64,000 bases of DNA from Desulforapulum autotrophicum HRM2. Its GTDB lineage: Bacteria; Desulfobacterota; Desulfobacteria; Desulfobacterales; Desulfobacteraceae. Location of the stretch: assembly GCF_000020365.1 (NCBI RefSeq), contig NC_012108.1, positions 3,658,001 through 3,722,000 on the forward strand. The letters run 5' to 3'. This document shows, piece by piece, positions 14,643 through 25,635 of the stretch (within the stretch, counting starts at the first letter, position 1; every line of letters begins with the position of its first letter). The notes below the pieces were generated by a model that ran no database searches, was not told the DNA's origin, and worked only from the letters and a program-made list of their open reading frames with translations. Made by a program: the position numbers and the translations under genes.

Positions 14643-15377
14643 TCACTTGACCATGGCCATCTTGCGCCTCAGATAGGCGATCTGGGTCTGGTGGGGAAGG
14701 TCCTTGGGGCAATAATCCTGGCAACCCAGAAGGGTCATGCAGCCAAACACCCCGTCGTCGTCACCGATGATCTCGTAGAAATCTGTGTCAGACCGCTTGT
14801 CCCGGGGGTCAAGGGAATATCGGGCAAGGCGCATGAAACCAACGGCTCCAAGGAAACCGTCCCGCATCCGTTTGGTGGCACAGGCTGAAATACAGCAGCC
14901 GCACTCCACGCACCGCTCAAGCTCGTAGATTTCATCAGCAGTGTCAGGATCCATGCGCTCTTCAAGTTTGCAGAGGTCCACATTTTCCGCGCACTTGTCA
15001 TGGATCCAGCTTTCCACCCGCTCACTCATCTGGCGCATGAATTTTCCGGTGTTCACAGAAAGATCGCCGATGAGCTCAAAACCGGGCAGGGGCAGCAGAG
15101 TGATCTCGCCGTCAGGGAACTTGGAGGTCAAGGTTCGACAGGCAAGGTCGGGTGCACCGTTGATGACCATGCCACAGCTTCCGCAGATGCCTGCCCGGCA
15201 GATGAAATCAAACTGAAGGGAGGGATCCTGGTTCTCCCGGATATCGTTAAGGGCGATGAAGATGGTCATGCCCGGGGCCTCCACAACCTCGTAGGTCTTC
15301 ATCTCAGGTGTATCCCCCTTGAGCTGGGGGTTGTATCGTAAAATGTGAAATTTTAAGGTTCTTTCCTGGTCACTCAT
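14643..15377 (-). CDS. frdB: Fumarate reductase/succinate dehydrogenase iron-sulfur subunit
   Basis: 244 residues. The cysteines for the three clusters of FrdB/SdhB are visible: CRAGICGSCG...C (2Fe-2S), CVECGCCISAC (4Fe-4S) and CMTLLGCQDYCPKDLP (3Fe-4S). The start codon overlaps the frdA stop as TAATG, which indicates translational coupling. It carries electrons between the flavin subunit and the diheme membrane anchor. The direction in vivo is probably succinate oxidation, judged from the operon. Confidence 0.96.
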   Translation of the reverse strand: MSDQERTLKFHILRYNPQLKGDTPEMKTYEVVEAPGMTIFIALNDIRENQDPSLQFDFICRAGICGSCGMVINGAPDLACRTLTSKFPDGEITLLPLPGFELIGDLSVNTGKFMRQMSERVESWIHDKCAENVDLCKLEERMDPDTADEIYELERCVECGCCISACATKRMRDGFLGAVGFMRLARYSLDPRDKRSDTDFYEIIGDDDGVFGCMTLLGCQDYCPKDLPHQTQIAYLRRKMAMVK

Positions 15378-17347
15378 TATTTAAATCCCCTCCCTATGCG
15401 CTCGTTCTTTCCTTTGAATTTTTCCGGTATGTCAATGGGATTGAGGAGTTCCTGAATCTCAAAGCGATCTGCGTCTGGATTGGCCTTTTTTATCTCATTG
15501 ATCTGGGCAACCCTTTTTTCCGTGTCCGGGTGATGGATGGTGTTGTCGACCCCATAGCCCCTGGAGCCCGGAGGCATCTCCATTTTCATGATGTCCAGGG
15601 CTTCGTAGGAAACTTCAGGCAGATCCATGTCCTCTGAAGGCCAGGACGTAATGGTTCTCTTGAGCCAGTCCCGGTCGTTTCTTTCAGGGAAGTCTTCCCT
15701 GGCATGGGCGCCCCGGCTTTCGGTTCTGAGCATGGCACCATAGGCCACGCACTGGGCAAGCTTTATCATCTTGGGCACCCGGATGGCCTCCACAAGTTCA
15801 GGGTTGGACGAGGAGATGCGGTTTCTGATGGCGATATTCTTTGCCCGCTGGTTGAGGACTTTCAGCTCCTCCACGGCCTTTTCAAGATCTGCCTGATTCC
15901 TGAAGATTCCCACCTTGTCCATCATGATTTCCTGCATCTCTTTCTTGAGCTTAAAGGGGTTTTCTCCGGTGTCCCGGTTAAGGAGTTTGACAAGCTTGCG
16001 CTCTTCACGTTTTACAAATTTTTCAATGAGTTTTGTGTTGATGTTGAGGGTGGTTTTGGCACAATGGTCTGCCACAAACTCACCCACGATCATGCCGGCC
16101 ACAACGGTCTCGGCAACCGAGTTGCCCCCAAGCCGGTTAAAGCCGTGCATATCCCAGCAGGCACCCTCGCCCGCTGAAAAAAGGCCCTTAAGGGTGGGAC
16201 TTTCGCCCGTGGGCTTGGTTCTGATTCCACCCATGGAATAATGCTGGGTGGGCCGGACAGGAATGAAATCCTTGACAGGATCAATACCAAGGAAGTACTC
16301 GCAGATCTCCTTGACCTCCCGAAGGTTCTTGTTGATATGTTTTTCCCCAAGCAGAGTGATATCAAGCCAGAGGTGATCCCCATATCTTGAAGAAACGCCC
16401 TTGCCCTTTCTCATGTGCTCGGTCATGCGCCTGGAGACAACGTCCCTTGAGGCAAGCTCTTTTTTATCGGGCTCGTAGTCAGGCATAAACCTGTAACCGT
16501 CCTTGTCCAGCAACAGCCCGCCGTCGCCGCGGCAACCCTCGGTGGTAAGAATACCCACGGGAACAATGGCCGTGGGATGGAACTGGACCGCCTCCATGTT
16601 ACCAAGGGTGGCAATCCCGGTTTCAAGGGCAATGGCGGAACCGATTCCCTCAGAGATGACGGCATTGGTCGTCACTGCGTAGAGACGGCCGTAACCACCG
16701 GTGGCAATCGTGGTGGCCTTGGCCACATAGGCGATGAGCTCACCCGTGACAAGATCCCTGACAACTGCGCCGGAACAGACACCGTCCTCGTGGATAAGGG
16801 CAATGGCCTCTTTTCGTTCATGGACCTGGATACCAAGTTCAATGGCCTTGTTGTCCATGGCGTAGAGCATGGTGTGGCCGGTGCCGTCACTGGTAAAACA
16901 GGTGCGCCATTTTTTCGTTCCGCCGAAATCCCTTGAGGTGATGAGCCCGTGGCAGTCCTTCTTTTCAGTGATGGTAACCTTTTTACCGTTGATCACCACC
17001 TGGCGATCGCCTTTTTTCACCCGGCTCCAGGGAACCCCCCAGGCCGTGAGCTGGCGGATGGCCTTGGGAGCCGTGTTCACGAACATCCTTGCCACATCCT
17101 GGTCACATCCCCAGTCGCTGCCCTTGACCGTGTCTTCAAAATGGACCTCTTCGTTGTCCCCCTCACCCTTGATACTGGCGCCAAGACTTGCCTGCATGCC
17201 GCCCTGGGCCGCAGCCGAATGGGATCGCTTTGCAGGCATAAGCGAAAGTACAATGGTATCATACCCCCGCTGCGTGGATGCGATGGCGACTCTCAATCCC
17301 GCAAGACCGCCACCAATGACCAGTGAATCCGTATATATGACTTTCAT
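15377..17347 (-). CDS. frdA: Fumarate reductase/succinate dehydrogenase flavoprotein subunit
   Basis: 656 residues, the same length as I recall for Wolinella succinogenes FrdA. Features: Rossmann motif VIGGGLAGL, the [10 protein letters not shown] segment with the His that binds FAD covalently, the active-site segments [10 protein letters not shown] and [10 protein letters not shown], and [23 protein letters not shown]. It is the catalytic subunit for fumarate-succinate interconversion. It lies 3 bp after frdC and overlaps frdB. AAGGAG precedes the ATG. Confidence 0.96.
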   Translation of the reverse strand: MKVIYTDSLVIGGGLAGLRVAIASTQRGYDTIVLSLMPAKRSHSAAAQGGMQASLGASIKGEGDNEEVHFEDTVKGSDWGCDQDVARMFVNTAPKAIRQLTAWGVPWSRVKKGDRQVVINGKKVTITEKKDCHGLITSRDFGGTKKWRTCFTSDGTGHTMLYAMDNKAIELGIQVHERKEAIALIHEDGVCSGAVVRDLVTGELIAYVAKATTIATGGYGRLYAVTTNAVISEGIGSAIALETGIATLGNMEAVQFHPTAIVPVGILTTEGCRGDGGLLLDKDGYRFMPDYEPDKKELASRDVVSRRMTEHMRKGKGVSSRYGDHLWLDITLLGEKHINKNLREVKEICEYFLGIDPVKDFIPVRPTQHYSMGGIRTKPTGESPTLKGLFSAGEGACWDMHGFNRLGGNSVAETVVAGMIVGEFVADHCAKTTLNINTKLIEKFVKREERKLVKLLNRDTGENPFKLKKEMQEIMMDKVGIFRNQADLEKAVEELKVLNQRAKNIAIRNRISSSNPELVEAIRVPKMIKLAQCVAYGAMLRTESRGAHAREDFPERNDRDWLKRTITSWPSEDMDLPEVSYEALDIMKMEMPPGSRGYGVDNTIHHPDTEKRVAQINEIKKANPDADRFEIQELLNPIDIPEKFKGKNERIGRGFK

Positions 17348-17350
17348 CTA

Positions 17351-18283
17351 TTACTCCTTGGTTGGTGTCGTGTGATCGTTAGCGTTCTCTGCACCAGGGG
17401 CTGCCGGTTCAGCTTCGTGCCCAGCCTCGGGGGCCGCAACCGCTTCCACAGCTTCTTCCACAGCTTCTTCCACAGCCTCAACATGGGCGGGTTGGGCCGG
17501 AGCCTGTACTTCTGCCGGGGCTGCTGCCTCGACCTTGACTGTGCCATGGCTATTCTTTGTGTAGGGCTCTCCCACACGGTCGCTGTGGCTCCACCCAATG
17601 ATGAAGAAGACCACAAGGGCAAGTCCACCAATGGAAAGGAAAAAGATTGTAGCCTGTTTTTTGAATAGCTGAAGTTTTTTTCGGGACTGAACCGGATCTT
17701 TTCCCCCAAACCAACCCCACTTCATGCAGAGTCGATAAAGTCCGATGGTGCCGTGGAGTTCAACGCAGACCAGCAGCACAAGGTAGAGGGGCCACATGAA
17801 CGAAGAAAATACCCTGTCGGACGACAGGTAGGGGTCAATCTGGCCGGGATGGGTCAGCATGATAAACAGATGTACTGAGCCAAGAAAAAACATGATAAAA
17901 CCGGTAACTACCTGCCAGTACCACAGGTTGGTGTCGCCATGGTTCATCATGCCCATCTGGGAACGAATGATGGTATGCTGTTTCCAGGTGATGGGAAACT
18001 TTCTCACCCCAAGGGCCGCATGGATGATAAACAGGGTGAACACACAGAATACGGCAATAAAAACAGCCGACGGATACCCATGCCCTGTGCTGGACAAAAA
18101 CGACAGTTCCATGGTTTTCGCCACAAAGTTAAAAGAGCCTTTTCCCAGCAGAATACTCGCCACCAGGAGCATGTGAACCCACATGAAAAGCCCGAGCACA
18201 AGGCCCGTACCGCTCTGGGCAAGGTCAAGCCTTGCCGGGATTCGGCTCTTTTTAATTCGATCATTGACAATCAAGTTTTCCAT
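17351..18283 (-). CDS. frdC: Diheme cytochrome b membrane anchor (FrdC, Wolinella type) with long C-terminal tail
   Basis: 310 residues against about 255 in Wolinella FrdC. Five membrane helices are visible. Candidate heme-ligand histidines are at 37, 88, 138 and 177. Glu175 in VELHG occupies the place of the Wolinella residue that, with its nearby His ligand, forms the redox-coupled 'E-pathway' for transmembrane protons. The protein therefore probably reacts with menaquinone and could use proton motive force to drive succinate oxidation. From about residue 250 an Ala/Glu/Pro-rich, low-complexity tail with EEAV repeats replaces the usual end; its role is unknown. AAGGAGG precedes the start. 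Confidence 0.93.
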   Translation of the reverse strand: MENLIVNDRIKKSRIPARLDLAQSGTGLVLGLFMWVHMLLVASILLGKGSFNFVAKTMELSFLSSTGHGYPSAVFIAVFCVFTLFIIHAALGVRKFPITWKQHTIIRSQMGMMNHGDTNLWYWQVVTGFIMFFLGSVHLFIMLTHPGQIDPYLSSDRVFSSFMWPLYLVLLVCVELHGTIGLYRLCMKWGWFGGKDPVQSRKKLQLFKKQATIFFLSIGGLALVVFFIIGWSHSDRVGEPYTKNSHGTVKVEAAAPAEVQAPAQPAHVEAVEEAVEEAVEAVAAPEAGHEAEPAAPGAENANDHTTPTKE

Positions 18284-18386
18284 CTATCCTCCTTGATGGC
18301 AGGTTGGCCCTGGTTAAAGGGAATCTCTGCCACCAGACGTTAAAGATTATTCAAAAGCGATGGGGTGTGAATCCACGCCCCGCAAC

Positions 18387-19256
18387 TCAAAAAACCGATT
18401 TACATACCTCGCCAAGGATCCCAAGATTCTTGCACACATGTATGCCGTTCTTTTCCATGGCTTCAATCTTGGCCTGGCCCGTGCCACTGCCACCACTGAT
18501 GATGGCACCGGCATGGCCCATTCGTCGGCCCGGGGGGGCCGTAAGCCCTGCGATGAAGCCAACAACAGGCTTTGTCACATGGGCCTTGATAAAGGCGGCA
18601 GCCTCTTCTTCGGCATTACCGCCGATCTCTCCGACCATGACAATGCCCCGGGTATCGGGATCATTCTCAAAGGCCTGGAGCACATCAATGAAATTGGTGC
18701 CATTAATGGGATCACCACCAATGCCGATGCATGTAGTCTGGCCGATACCAAGCTTTGTCAGCTGATCCACCACCTCATAGGTCAGGGTCCCGGACCGGGA
18801 AATGACCCCTGCGGGTCCGCCGGGCATATGAATCTTGCCCGGCATGATACCGATTTTACACTCTCCAGGGGTGATGATGCCAGGGCAGTTTGGCCCGATG
18901 AGACGGCAGGTCTTTGTAACCAGAAAATTCTTTACCCTGACCATGTCCATCACGGGAATACCCTCTGTGATGGCCACAATAAGGTCAACCCCGCTGTCTG
19001 CGGCCTCCATGATGGCGTCGGCACAAAAGGGCGGGGGCACAAAGATCATGCTGGCGTTGGCCCCTGTCTGCTCGACCGCCTCGGCCACGGTGTTGAACAC
19101 CGGGACCTTGTCCATTTGCTGTCCACCCTTACCCGGAGTTACCCCGGCAACCACCTTGGTGCCATATTCGATGCACTGCCTTGTGTGGAACTGGCCCTCC
19201 TTGCCGGTGATTCCCTGGACAACGAGCCTTGTCTCTTTATCTACAAATATACTCAC
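18387..19256 (-). CDS. sucD: Succinyl-CoA synthetase alpha subunit
   Basis: 289 residues from a GTG start at 19256, with GGAGG upstream. The CoA-binding N-terminal domain ([13 protein letters not shown]) and the catalytic phospho-histidine motif [10 protein letters not shown] near residue 245 are intact. It forms the alpha-beta enzyme with SucC and interconverts succinyl-CoA and succinate with formation of ATP or GTP. A 92-bp gap holding half of a palindromic repeat separates it from sucC. Confidence 0.96.
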   Translation of the reverse strand: MSIFVDKETRLVVQGITGKEGQFHTRQCIEYGTKVVAGVTPGKGGQQMDKVPVFNTVAEAVEQTGANASMIFVPPPFCADAIMEAADSGVDLIVAITEGIPVMDMVRVKNFLVTKTCRLIGPNCPGIITPGECKIGIMPGKIHMPGGPAGVISRSGTLTYEVVDQLTKLGIGQTTCIGIGGDPINGTNFIDVLQAFENDPDTRGIVMVGEIGGNAEEEAAAFIKAHVTKPVVGFIAGLTAPPGRRMGHAGAIISGGSGTGQAKIEAMEKNGIHVCKNLGILGEVCKSVF

Positions 19257-19320
19257 GACCTTCTTCCTCCATCATTATAGAAAACTTCCACCAGCGTGCC
19301 ACAATTGGCGGAGCTTCTGA

Positions 19321-19352
19321 CTTCGTTAACTCGCTCCGGCCGTGCCGGTTAT
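19321..19352 (-). repeat. Partial copy of the 89-bp repeat overlapping the sucC stop codon
   Basis: Read on the minus strand this is ATATAACCGGCACGGCCGG followed by AGCGAGTTAAC, matching the start of the repeats at 11570 and 27326. The TAA inside ATATAACCGG is the stop codon of sucC. CGGAGC within it can pair with GCTCCG about 18 nt further on, giving a terminator-like hairpin between sucC and sucD. Confidence 0.75.
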
Positions 19353-20506
19353 ATGGCGGCTGCAACCTTTTCGGCTGCGTCCTTCAAGTTTACGGCATTG
19401 ATCAGGTTGAGCCCGGACTGGGCAAGAATCTCCTTGCCCCGTTCCACATTGGTCCCCTCCATGCGAACAACCACCGGAATGGTAATGCCGCTCTTTTTTG
19501 CCGCAGTGACAATGCCCTCGGCAAAAACGTCGCAGCGCAGAATCCCGCCAAAAATATTGATGAGAACCGCCTTCACCTTTTTGTCCCGGAGAATGATGCT
19601 GAATGCATTTTCCACCATTTCAGCCGTGGCGCCGCCCCCCACATCCATGAAGTTGGCAGGTTCAGCCCCTGCGTTCTTGATGATGTCCATGGTGGCCATG
19701 GCAAGACCGGCACCGTTAACGATGTTGCCCACGTTACCGTCAAGGTTGATGTAGTTGAGATTGAACTTTGAGGCCTCAACTTCCAGGGGATCTTCCTCGT
19801 CAAGATCCCTCAGTTCAACCAGATCCTTATGGCGGAACAGGGCATTGGAATCAATGTCCACCTTGGCATCCAGGGCCATGACCCTGTCGTCCGAGGTAAG
19901 GATCAGTGGATTGATCTCCAGGAGTGAACAGTCGTTTTTAACAAACAGGGTGTAAAGATTTTTCAACAGGGCTGAAAATTCCTTGAGTGCCGCCTTGGGA
20001 AGCCCAAGACCAAATCCCACCTGGCGGAGATAATACCCCTGGATTCCGGTGAGGGGATCAACCCTCACCTTGATAATCTTTTCAGGGGTTTTGGCGGCGA
20101 CAGTTTCGATATCCATGCCGCCTTCCTGGCTTGCCATGATCACAATACCTGCCGTGGCACGGTCCACAAGAATGCTCAGGTAGAGTTCCTTTGCAATCTT
20201 CTGGCCGGCTTCGACCAGCAATTTTTTCACCTCACGGCCCTGGGGACCGGTCTGGTGGGTAACAAGGGTCATACCAAGGATTTCACCGGCAAAACGCCTT
20301 GCCTCTTCCTCGGATGCGGCAAGTTTAACACCCCCGCCCTTTCCCCGGCCCCCGGCATGGATCTGGGCCTTGACCACCACAGGATAGCCGCCAAGGCCCC
20401 TGGCAACATCCACGGCCTCTTCAACGGAAAAGGCCACCCCCCCGTCCGGAACCGGAACACCAAAGGTTCGAAACAACGCCTTTGCCTGGTATTCATGTAT
20501 TTTCAT
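19349..20506 (-). CDS. sucC: Succinyl-CoA synthetase beta subunit
   Basis: 385 residues, normal length. ATP-grasp N-terminal domain ([31 protein letters not shown]), EINPLI and the C-terminal ligase domain ([13 protein letters not shown]) are all present. It works with SucD on succinyl-CoA. Its stop codon lies within a repeat element. It is 26 bp downstream of meaB in the propionate operon. Confidence 0.96.
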   Translation of the reverse strand: MKIHEYQAKALFRTFGVPVPDGGVAFSVEEAVDVARGLGGYPVVVKAQIHAGGRGKGGGVKLAASEEEARRFAGEILGMTLVTHQTGPQGREVKKLLVEAGQKIAKELYLSILVDRATAGIVIMASQEGGMDIETVAAKTPEKIIKVRVDPLTGIQGYYLRQVGFGLGLPKAALKEFSALLKNLYTLFVKNDCSLLEINPLILTSDDRVMALDAKVDIDSNALFRHKDLVELRDLDEEDPLEVEASKFNLNYINLDGNVGNIVNGAGLAMATMDIIKNAGAEPANFMDVGGGATAEMVENAFSIILRDKKVKAVLINIFGGILRCDVFAEGIVTAAKKSGITIPVVVRMEGTNVERGKEILAQSGLNLINAVNLKDAAEKVAAAI

Positions 20507-20532
20507 AATCAGTCCTTTAAATCTGCTTGTGT

Positions 20533-21528
20533 TTATAAAAACGACAACAACGCCTCGGCTGCAGCCGAAGGCGATATCAACTCCTGTTCCACCTTTGCTG
20601 ATATTTCAGGAATCTTTCCTGCAATTGTGCTGTTCTGATGGAATCTTGCCTTGAGTCCTTCATCGATGAGGGTCCACATCCAGGACAGTGCCTGGCGACG
20701 CCTTCGAAGGGAAAACTCCCCGGTCTGGGTCATGATCCGTCGGTGCTCAAGCACCGTCTCCCAGACCTGCTGGGTTCCATTTTTAAGGATTGAACTGCAG
20801 GTGAGCACCGGAGGCCGCCAGGAAGGCGATTCCGGCGTTACAATGTGCATGGCAATCTCAAATTCAAGCCTAGCCTTTTCAGCCCTTTCCACATTGTCGC
20901 CGTCGCACTTGTTGATGGCAATGGCATCTGCCACCTCAAGCACGCCCTTTTTGATGCCCTGGAGCTCGTCTCCTGCTCCTGTGATCATGAGGGCCAGGAA
21001 AAAATCGACCATTGTGGCAACGCTGGTTTCAGACTGCCCCACCCCCACGGTCTCCACAAGCACCACGTCAAAACCTGCTGCCTCGCACACCAGAAGGGTC
21101 TCCCTGGTCTTTGCAGCAACCCCTCCCAGGGTGCGTCCCGAAGGAGAAGGCCGGATAAATGTGGACGGGTGGGCCGCAAGCTGTTCCATGCGGGTCTTGT
21201 CCCCGAGGATGCTGCCGCCGCTGCGGCTGCTTGAGGGATCCACGGCCAGAACCGCCACCCGGAGCCCCTTTTCAACCAGAAAAAGGCCAAGGTTCTCCAC
21301 AAAGGTGGATTTACCCACCCCTGGAACACCGGTGATGCCAAGGCGCACCGCTTTGCCCGTATGGGGCAAAAGCTTCTCCATCATTCGGGCGGCAAGCCGT
21401 CTGTGGGCTTCAAGGGAGCTTTCCACCAGGGTAATGGCCTTGGCTATGCCCCTTCTTTCTCCCTTGAGCACACCGTTTGCAAGATATTGCGGATCAAGTT
21501 CCTTTACCTCACCCATGGGCCGGCTCAC
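20533..21528 (-). CDS. meaB: MeaB/ArgK-type G-protein chaperone of methylmalonyl-CoA mutase
   Basis: 331 residues from a GTG start that overlaps the mutase stop as GTGA, which indicates translational coupling. It has P-loop [10 protein letters not shown], the switch region [37 protein letters not shown] and the NKCDGDN base-recognition motif, all diagnostic of MeaB. It gates loading of adenosylcobalamin and protects or rescues the mutase. Confidence 0.96.
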   Translation of the reverse strand: MSRPMGEVKELDPQYLANGVLKGERRGIAKAITLVESSLEAHRRLAARMMEKLLPHTGKAVRLGITGVPGVGKSTFVENLGLFLVEKGLRVAVLAVDPSSSRSGGSILGDKTRMEQLAAHPSTFIRPSPSGRTLGGVAAKTRETLLVCEAAGFDVVLVETVGVGQSETSVATMVDFFLALMITGAGDELQGIKKGVLEVADAIAINKCDGDNVERAEKARLEFEIAMHIVTPESPSWRPPVLTCSSILKNGTQQVWETVLEHRRIMTQTGEFSLRRRRQALSWMWTLIDEGLKARFHQNSTIAGKIPEISAKVEQELISPSAAAEALLSFL

Positions 21529-23648
21529 CCACCAATGACATTGAGGGTCCGGTTGGCCGAATCGGTCACCACGGTTCCAGGGCCAAATATTTCCACGGCT
21601 CCAGCTTTTTTTAATGCGTCATAGTCTCCCGGCGGAATGATGCCCCCCACAACCACCTTGATATCACCTGCCCCTTCTTTCTCAAGGGCTGCAATAAGGG
21701 CTGGCACCAGGGTCTTGTGCCCGGCAGCAAGGCTTGAAACACCCACCACATGGACATCATTTTCAACGGCCATACGGGCCGCCTCTTCAGGGGTCTGGAA
21801 CATGGGGCTGATATCCACATCAAAGCCGAAATCAGCATAGGCCGTGGCAATCACCTTGACGCCGCGGTCATGGCCGTCCTGACCCATTTTGGTCACAAGA
21901 ATCCGTGGCCGACGACCTGTTTTTTTCTCAAAATCCTGGGTTCTCTTTCTAAGGGATGCCAGAATTTCAGAATCTCCACACTCGGAGGCATAGACACCGG
22001 AAATACACTGGGTGGTTGCCACAAAGCGGCCAAACTCCTTTTCAAGGGCATCGGACACTTCACCAACCGTGGCCCTGGCCCTGACCGCCTCAATGGTTGC
22101 AGCCAGAAGGTTTCCACCCTCCCGGGCCATCCGGGTCAAGGCTTCAAGGGCGGTTTGGACCTTGCCGCTGTCCCGCTCTGCCTTTATCTTTTCCAGCCGC
22201 TGAATCTGCTCCATGCGAACCTCGTCTGAGACCTCAAGCACTTCCAGGGGGGCTTCCTCGTCAAGCTGATACTTGTTCACCCCCACAATGACATCCTTGC
22301 CCTGGTCGATCCTGGCCTGGCGCCTCGCTGCCACCTCTTCGATGCGCATCTTGGGCATACCCGTCTCAATGGCCTTTGCCATGCCGCCAAGCCCGTCGAT
22401 CTCCTTGAGTATCTTTCTGACCTCGTCGATGATATTCTGGGTCAAGGACTCCACATAGTAGGAACCGCCAAGGGGATCCACCACACTTGTTACCTTGGTT
22501 TCTTCCTGGACAATGATCTGGGTGTTTCTGGCAATTCGGGCAGAGGTCTCGGTGGGCAGGCCCACGGCCTCATCAAAGCTGTTGGTATGAAGGCTCTGGG
22601 TGCCGCCAAGCACGGCGGACATGCACTCAAGGGTGGTCCGGATGATATTGTTGTAGGGATCCTGCTGGGTCAAACTCCACCCCGAAGTCTGGCAGTGGGT
22701 TCTGAGCATCTTGGATTTTGGATTTTTGGGGTTGAACTGGTCCATGATCTCAGCCCAGAGAAATCTTGCGGCCCGAAGCATGGCAATATCCATAAAAAAA
22801 TTCATGCCGATGCCAAAGAAAAAAGAAAGCCTGGGGGCAAAAGCGTCAATGTCAAGACCTGCGTTGATGGCGGCCCGGGTATATTCAAGACCATCGGCCA
22901 GGGTAAAAGCCGTCTGAAGGACACTGTCGGCGCCGGCCTCCATCATGTGGTAACCGCTGATGCTCACCGTGTTAAACTTTGGCATGTTTTCAGAGCAATA
23001 GGCAATGATGTCCGAGATGATCCGCATGGACGGGGTCGGAGGATAGATATAGGTGTTACGGGTGAGGTACTCCTTGAGGATATCGTTCTGGATGGTTCCC
23101 ATGAGCTGTTCAGAGGCAACCCCCTGCTCCTCGGCCGCCACAATATAACCGGCAAGGATGGGCAGCACGGCCCCGTTCATGGTCATGGAAACGGACATCT
23201 TGTCCAGGGGAATCTGGTCAAAGAGAATCTTCATGTCCTCAACTGAATCCACGGCAACCCCGGCCTTACCCACATCCCCCGTCACCCTGGGATGATCGGA
23301 ATCATATCCCCTGTGGGTGGCAAGGTCAAAGGCCACTGAAAGACCTTTCTGGCCGGCGGCGAGATTTTTGCGATAAAAGGCGTTGGACTCTTTGGCCGTT
23401 GAAAACCCCGCATACTGACGGATGGTCCAGGGCCTTCCTGCATACATGGTGGCCTTGGGTCCCCGGACAAAGGGCTCAAACCCAGGCAGGTTATCCATGA
23501 ACTCGACCCGTTTAAGATCTTGGGCAGTATAGAGGGGTTTAACCTCAATTCCTTCGGTTGTGGGAACAGAAAGTGACTCCAGGGGTTTTCCTCTTAATTC
23601 TTTAGTTGCCAATGCTTTCCAGGCGTTTAGATCGGGCGTCTGTGACAT
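21525..23648 (-). CDS. mcmA: Methylmalonyl-CoA mutase, single-chain form
   Basis: 707 residues. The N-terminal TIM-barrel substrate domain ([24 protein letters not shown]) and the C-terminal cobalamin domain with the DGHDRG axial-His motif and GVSSLAAGH are in one polypeptide, as in homodimeric mutases. The reaction interconverts (R)-methylmalonyl-CoA and succinyl-CoA through adenosylcobalamin radicals. It lies 45 bp after the epimerase gene and overlaps meaB by 4 bp. Confidence 0.97.
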   Translation of the reverse strand: MSQTPDLNAWKALATKELRGKPLESLSVPTTEGIEVKPLYTAQDLKRVEFMDNLPGFEPFVRGPKATMYAGRPWTIRQYAGFSTAKESNAFYRKNLAAGQKGLSVAFDLATHRGYDSDHPRVTGDVGKAGVAVDSVEDMKILFDQIPLDKMSVSMTMNGAVLPILAGYIVAAEEQGVASEQLMGTIQNDILKEYLTRNTYIYPPTPSMRIISDIIAYCSENMPKFNTVSISGYHMMEAGADSVLQTAFTLADGLEYTRAAINAGLDIDAFAPRLSFFFGIGMNFFMDIAMLRAARFLWAEIMDQFNPKNPKSKMLRTHCQTSGWSLTQQDPYNNIIRTTLECMSAVLGGTQSLHTNSFDEAVGLPTETSARIARNTQIIVQEETKVTSVVDPLGGSYYVESLTQNIIDEVRKILKEIDGLGGMAKAIETGMPKMRIEEVAARRQARIDQGKDVIVGVNKYQLDEEAPLEVLEVSDEVRMEQIQRLEKIKAERDSGKVQTALEALTRMAREGGNLLAATIEAVRARATVGEVSDALEKEFGRFVATTQCISGVYASECGDSEILASLRKRTQDFEKKTGRRPRILVTKMGQDGHDRGVKVIATAYADFGFDVDISPMFQTPEEAARMAVENDVHVVGVSSLAAGHKTLVPALIAALEKEGAGDIKVVVGGIIPPGDYDALKKAGAVEIFGPGTVVTDSANRTLNVIGG

Positions 23649-23693
23649 TAAAAACTCCTTAGATTATGGTAAACCGTTTGTCGAGTCTAAAGT

Positions 23694-24098
23694 CTAATCC
23701 CTCTGGCAGAGCTCCACAAGCACTCCTGAAGTGGCCTTGGGATGGAGAAAGGCTATCTTTGCTCCGCCTGCGCCCAATCGCGGCGTCTCGTCAATCAGGC
23801 GAATTCCCTTGGCTTTGAGTTCAGCAAGGGCCTCTTCGATATTTTCCACCCTGAATGCCACATGCTGGATACCTTCGCCTTTTTTTTCAATATAACGCGC
23901 CACTGGACCGTCGTCGGAGGTTGATTCGAGAAGTTCGACCTCACTTTCTCCAACGGGGAAAAACGCCGTGGTTACTTTTTGTGCGTCAACGGTTTCACTG
24001 CCGGCAAAACTCATCCCAAGTACGTCCGACCAGAAATTTTTACCATCCTCAATACTCTTTACCGCAACTCCCAGGTGATCAATTTTTAATATCTTCAT
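23694..24098 (-). CDS. mce: Methylmalonyl-CoA epimerase
   Basis: 134 residues, normal length. Glyoxalase/VOC fold: the first metal-ligand segment KIDHLGVAVKSIEDG, GEGIQHVAFRVENI with the second His, and a C-terminal VLVELCQ containing the metal-binding Glu. It converts (S)- to (R)-methylmalonyl-CoA for the mutase. It is the first gene of the operon, with AGGAGG before the ATG and a 239-bp upstream region. Confidence 0.95.
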   Translation of the reverse strand: MKILKIDHLGVAVKSIEDGKNFWSDVLGMSFAGSETVDAQKVTTAFFPVGESEVELLESTSDDGPVARYIEKKGEGIQHVAFRVENIEEALAELKAKGIRLIDETPRLGAGGAKIAFLHPKATSGVLVELCQRD

Positions 24099-24337
24099 CT
24101 CTCCTCCTGTTCCATTGTACGTAAATTTTTTTATCTATTGATGATCTAACGGACAAACAAAGTCAACCCAAAACACCGTTCACAAGGCATTTTTTGACCC
24201 GATTCCCCCGGTTTCCAATGCAAGACAAAAACCGCTGTGTTCACTTAAAACGCCCGCCAAAACATTGCATCCAGGGACGTGTATCATTCGTCGTGGCACG
24301 GGCAGAGACCGTGTTCGACCATGCCGCTTAAACGGAT

Positions 24338-25486
24338 TCAGATAATATTCTCCGCTTCAAATGCATCAATCTCCTCCAAGGTATAACCCAATTCGCCCAG
24401 GATTTCACGACCTTTTGCCCCAAATTTATCCGGCGGGGTCCTGACACTGCCGGGGGTGCGGCTCAATTTAATGGGAATACCAAATGTCTTTGTCCCTGTC
24501 CCGTCATTTTTATCGTCTCCCACGACCATTCCCCGCTCTTTGAGCATTGGATCTTCCATAACCTCTGCCAGAGTTTTAATCCTGGCGTAGCAGACGTCAA
24601 GGTCTGCAAGGGTATTGTCCCAGTGATCAATGGTCTGCTGTTTAAATATAGCAGCAAGGGCGTCGATAATTTCTTCGCGCCGGTCGTCGTCGTACTGGAG
24701 GTCTGCAAATTCAGGCAGGTTCAAACGATGGCACAAACGCTTCCAGAACCTGTGTTCCACGGCACCTATGGTGAGATATCGATCGTCCGCCGTTCCGTAG
24801 GTGTTGTAGCAGGCGTACCGGTGGGAAAAGGTGCCATCTGATCGAACGGGCACCCGGCCCGTCACCCCGGAAAAATAAAGGGGAAGGGTCAGAAACCCCA
24901 CCATGCCGTCGGTCATGGAGATGTCAATATACTGGCCTTTGCCCGTGGTGGACCGTTCCACAAGGGCCATGAGTATGCCCATGGCAGCGTTCATGGCTCC
25001 CCCTGCGATATCTGCGAACTGCACCCCGGGAATGGAGGGGGGTGCATCCCTTTGTCCCATGAGGTCAAGCACACCTGAGTTGGCAAGGTAATTGACATCA
25101 TGCCCGACCCGGTCCCGCATGGGACCTGTCTGGCCATATCCTGTGATGGAGCAGTAAATGATTTTGGGATTCTGCTCTTGAACCCTGGCATAATCGACCC
25201 CCAGACGTTCAACCACCCCGGGTCGGAACCCTTCAAGAATCACGTCCGCCCCCTTTGCCAGGCGAAAAAAAATCTCAAGCCCCCTGTCTGATTTAAGATC
25301 CAGGCACATGTGCCGCTTGTTGCGGTTGACGATGTTGAAAAAAAGACCGTCCGCCTTGAACCGTTTGTCCTCAACGGAAATAACTTGGGCACCATGATCG
25401 GCAAGGATCATGGAACAATAGGGCCCTGGAAGCAGTCGTGAAAGATCCAGAACTTTTATCCCCGAAAGTGCGCCTTTGCTCAACAT
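24338..25486 (-). CDS. CaiB/BaiF (family III) protein, alpha-methylacyl-CoA racemase-like
   Basis: 382 residues from the ATG at 25486, which follows a G-rich ribosome binding site; an upstream in-frame extension is rejected. Motifs: LSRLLPGPYCSMILADHGAQV, FRPGVVERLGVDY, and GHDVNYLANSGV, which resembles the catalytic GHDINYLA of alpha-methylacyl-CoA racemases more than formyl-CoA transferases. The likely role is epimerisation of a 2-methylacyl-CoA or CoA transfer. Its place 239 bp upstream of the methylmalonyl-CoA genes and on the same strand suggests work on branched or methyl-substituted acyl-CoAs, but a separate promoter is likely. Confidence 0.82.
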   Translation of the reverse strand: MLSKGALSGIKVLDLSRLLPGPYCSMILADHGAQVISVEDKRFKADGLFFNIVNRNKRHMCLDLKSDRGLEIFFRLAKGADVILEGFRPGVVERLGVDYARVQEQNPKIIYCSITGYGQTGPMRDRVGHDVNYLANSGVLDLMGQRDAPPSIPGVQFADIAGGAMNAAMGILMALVERSTTGKGQYIDISMTDGMVGFLTLPLYFSGVTGRVPVRSDGTFSHRYACYNTYGTADDRYLTIGAVEHRFWKRLCHRLNLPEFADLQYDDDRREEIIDALAAIFKQQTIDHWDNTLADLDVCYARIKTLAEVMEDPMLKERGMVVGDDKNDGTGTKTFGIPIKLSRTPGSVRTPPDKFGAKGREILGELGYTLEEIDAFEAENII

Positions 25487-25635
25487 GGTCGTCCCCCCTG
25501 ATAAAATGGATAGGTTAGAATAAAATTCATAGCACCCCCCCAAGGGATTGGGCAACAAAAAACAAGATTAAGATTGCGTTTTAACGGATAAAACGGTATT
25601 TAAAGAGCTTAATTTAAAAGGATATCCAACAATAG

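Noticed and set aside
13449-14888. Plus-strand frame of 479 codons opposite fumarase and frdB
   Set aside because: It is antisense to two clear genes and has no family features; long shadow frames arise from the third-position bias here.
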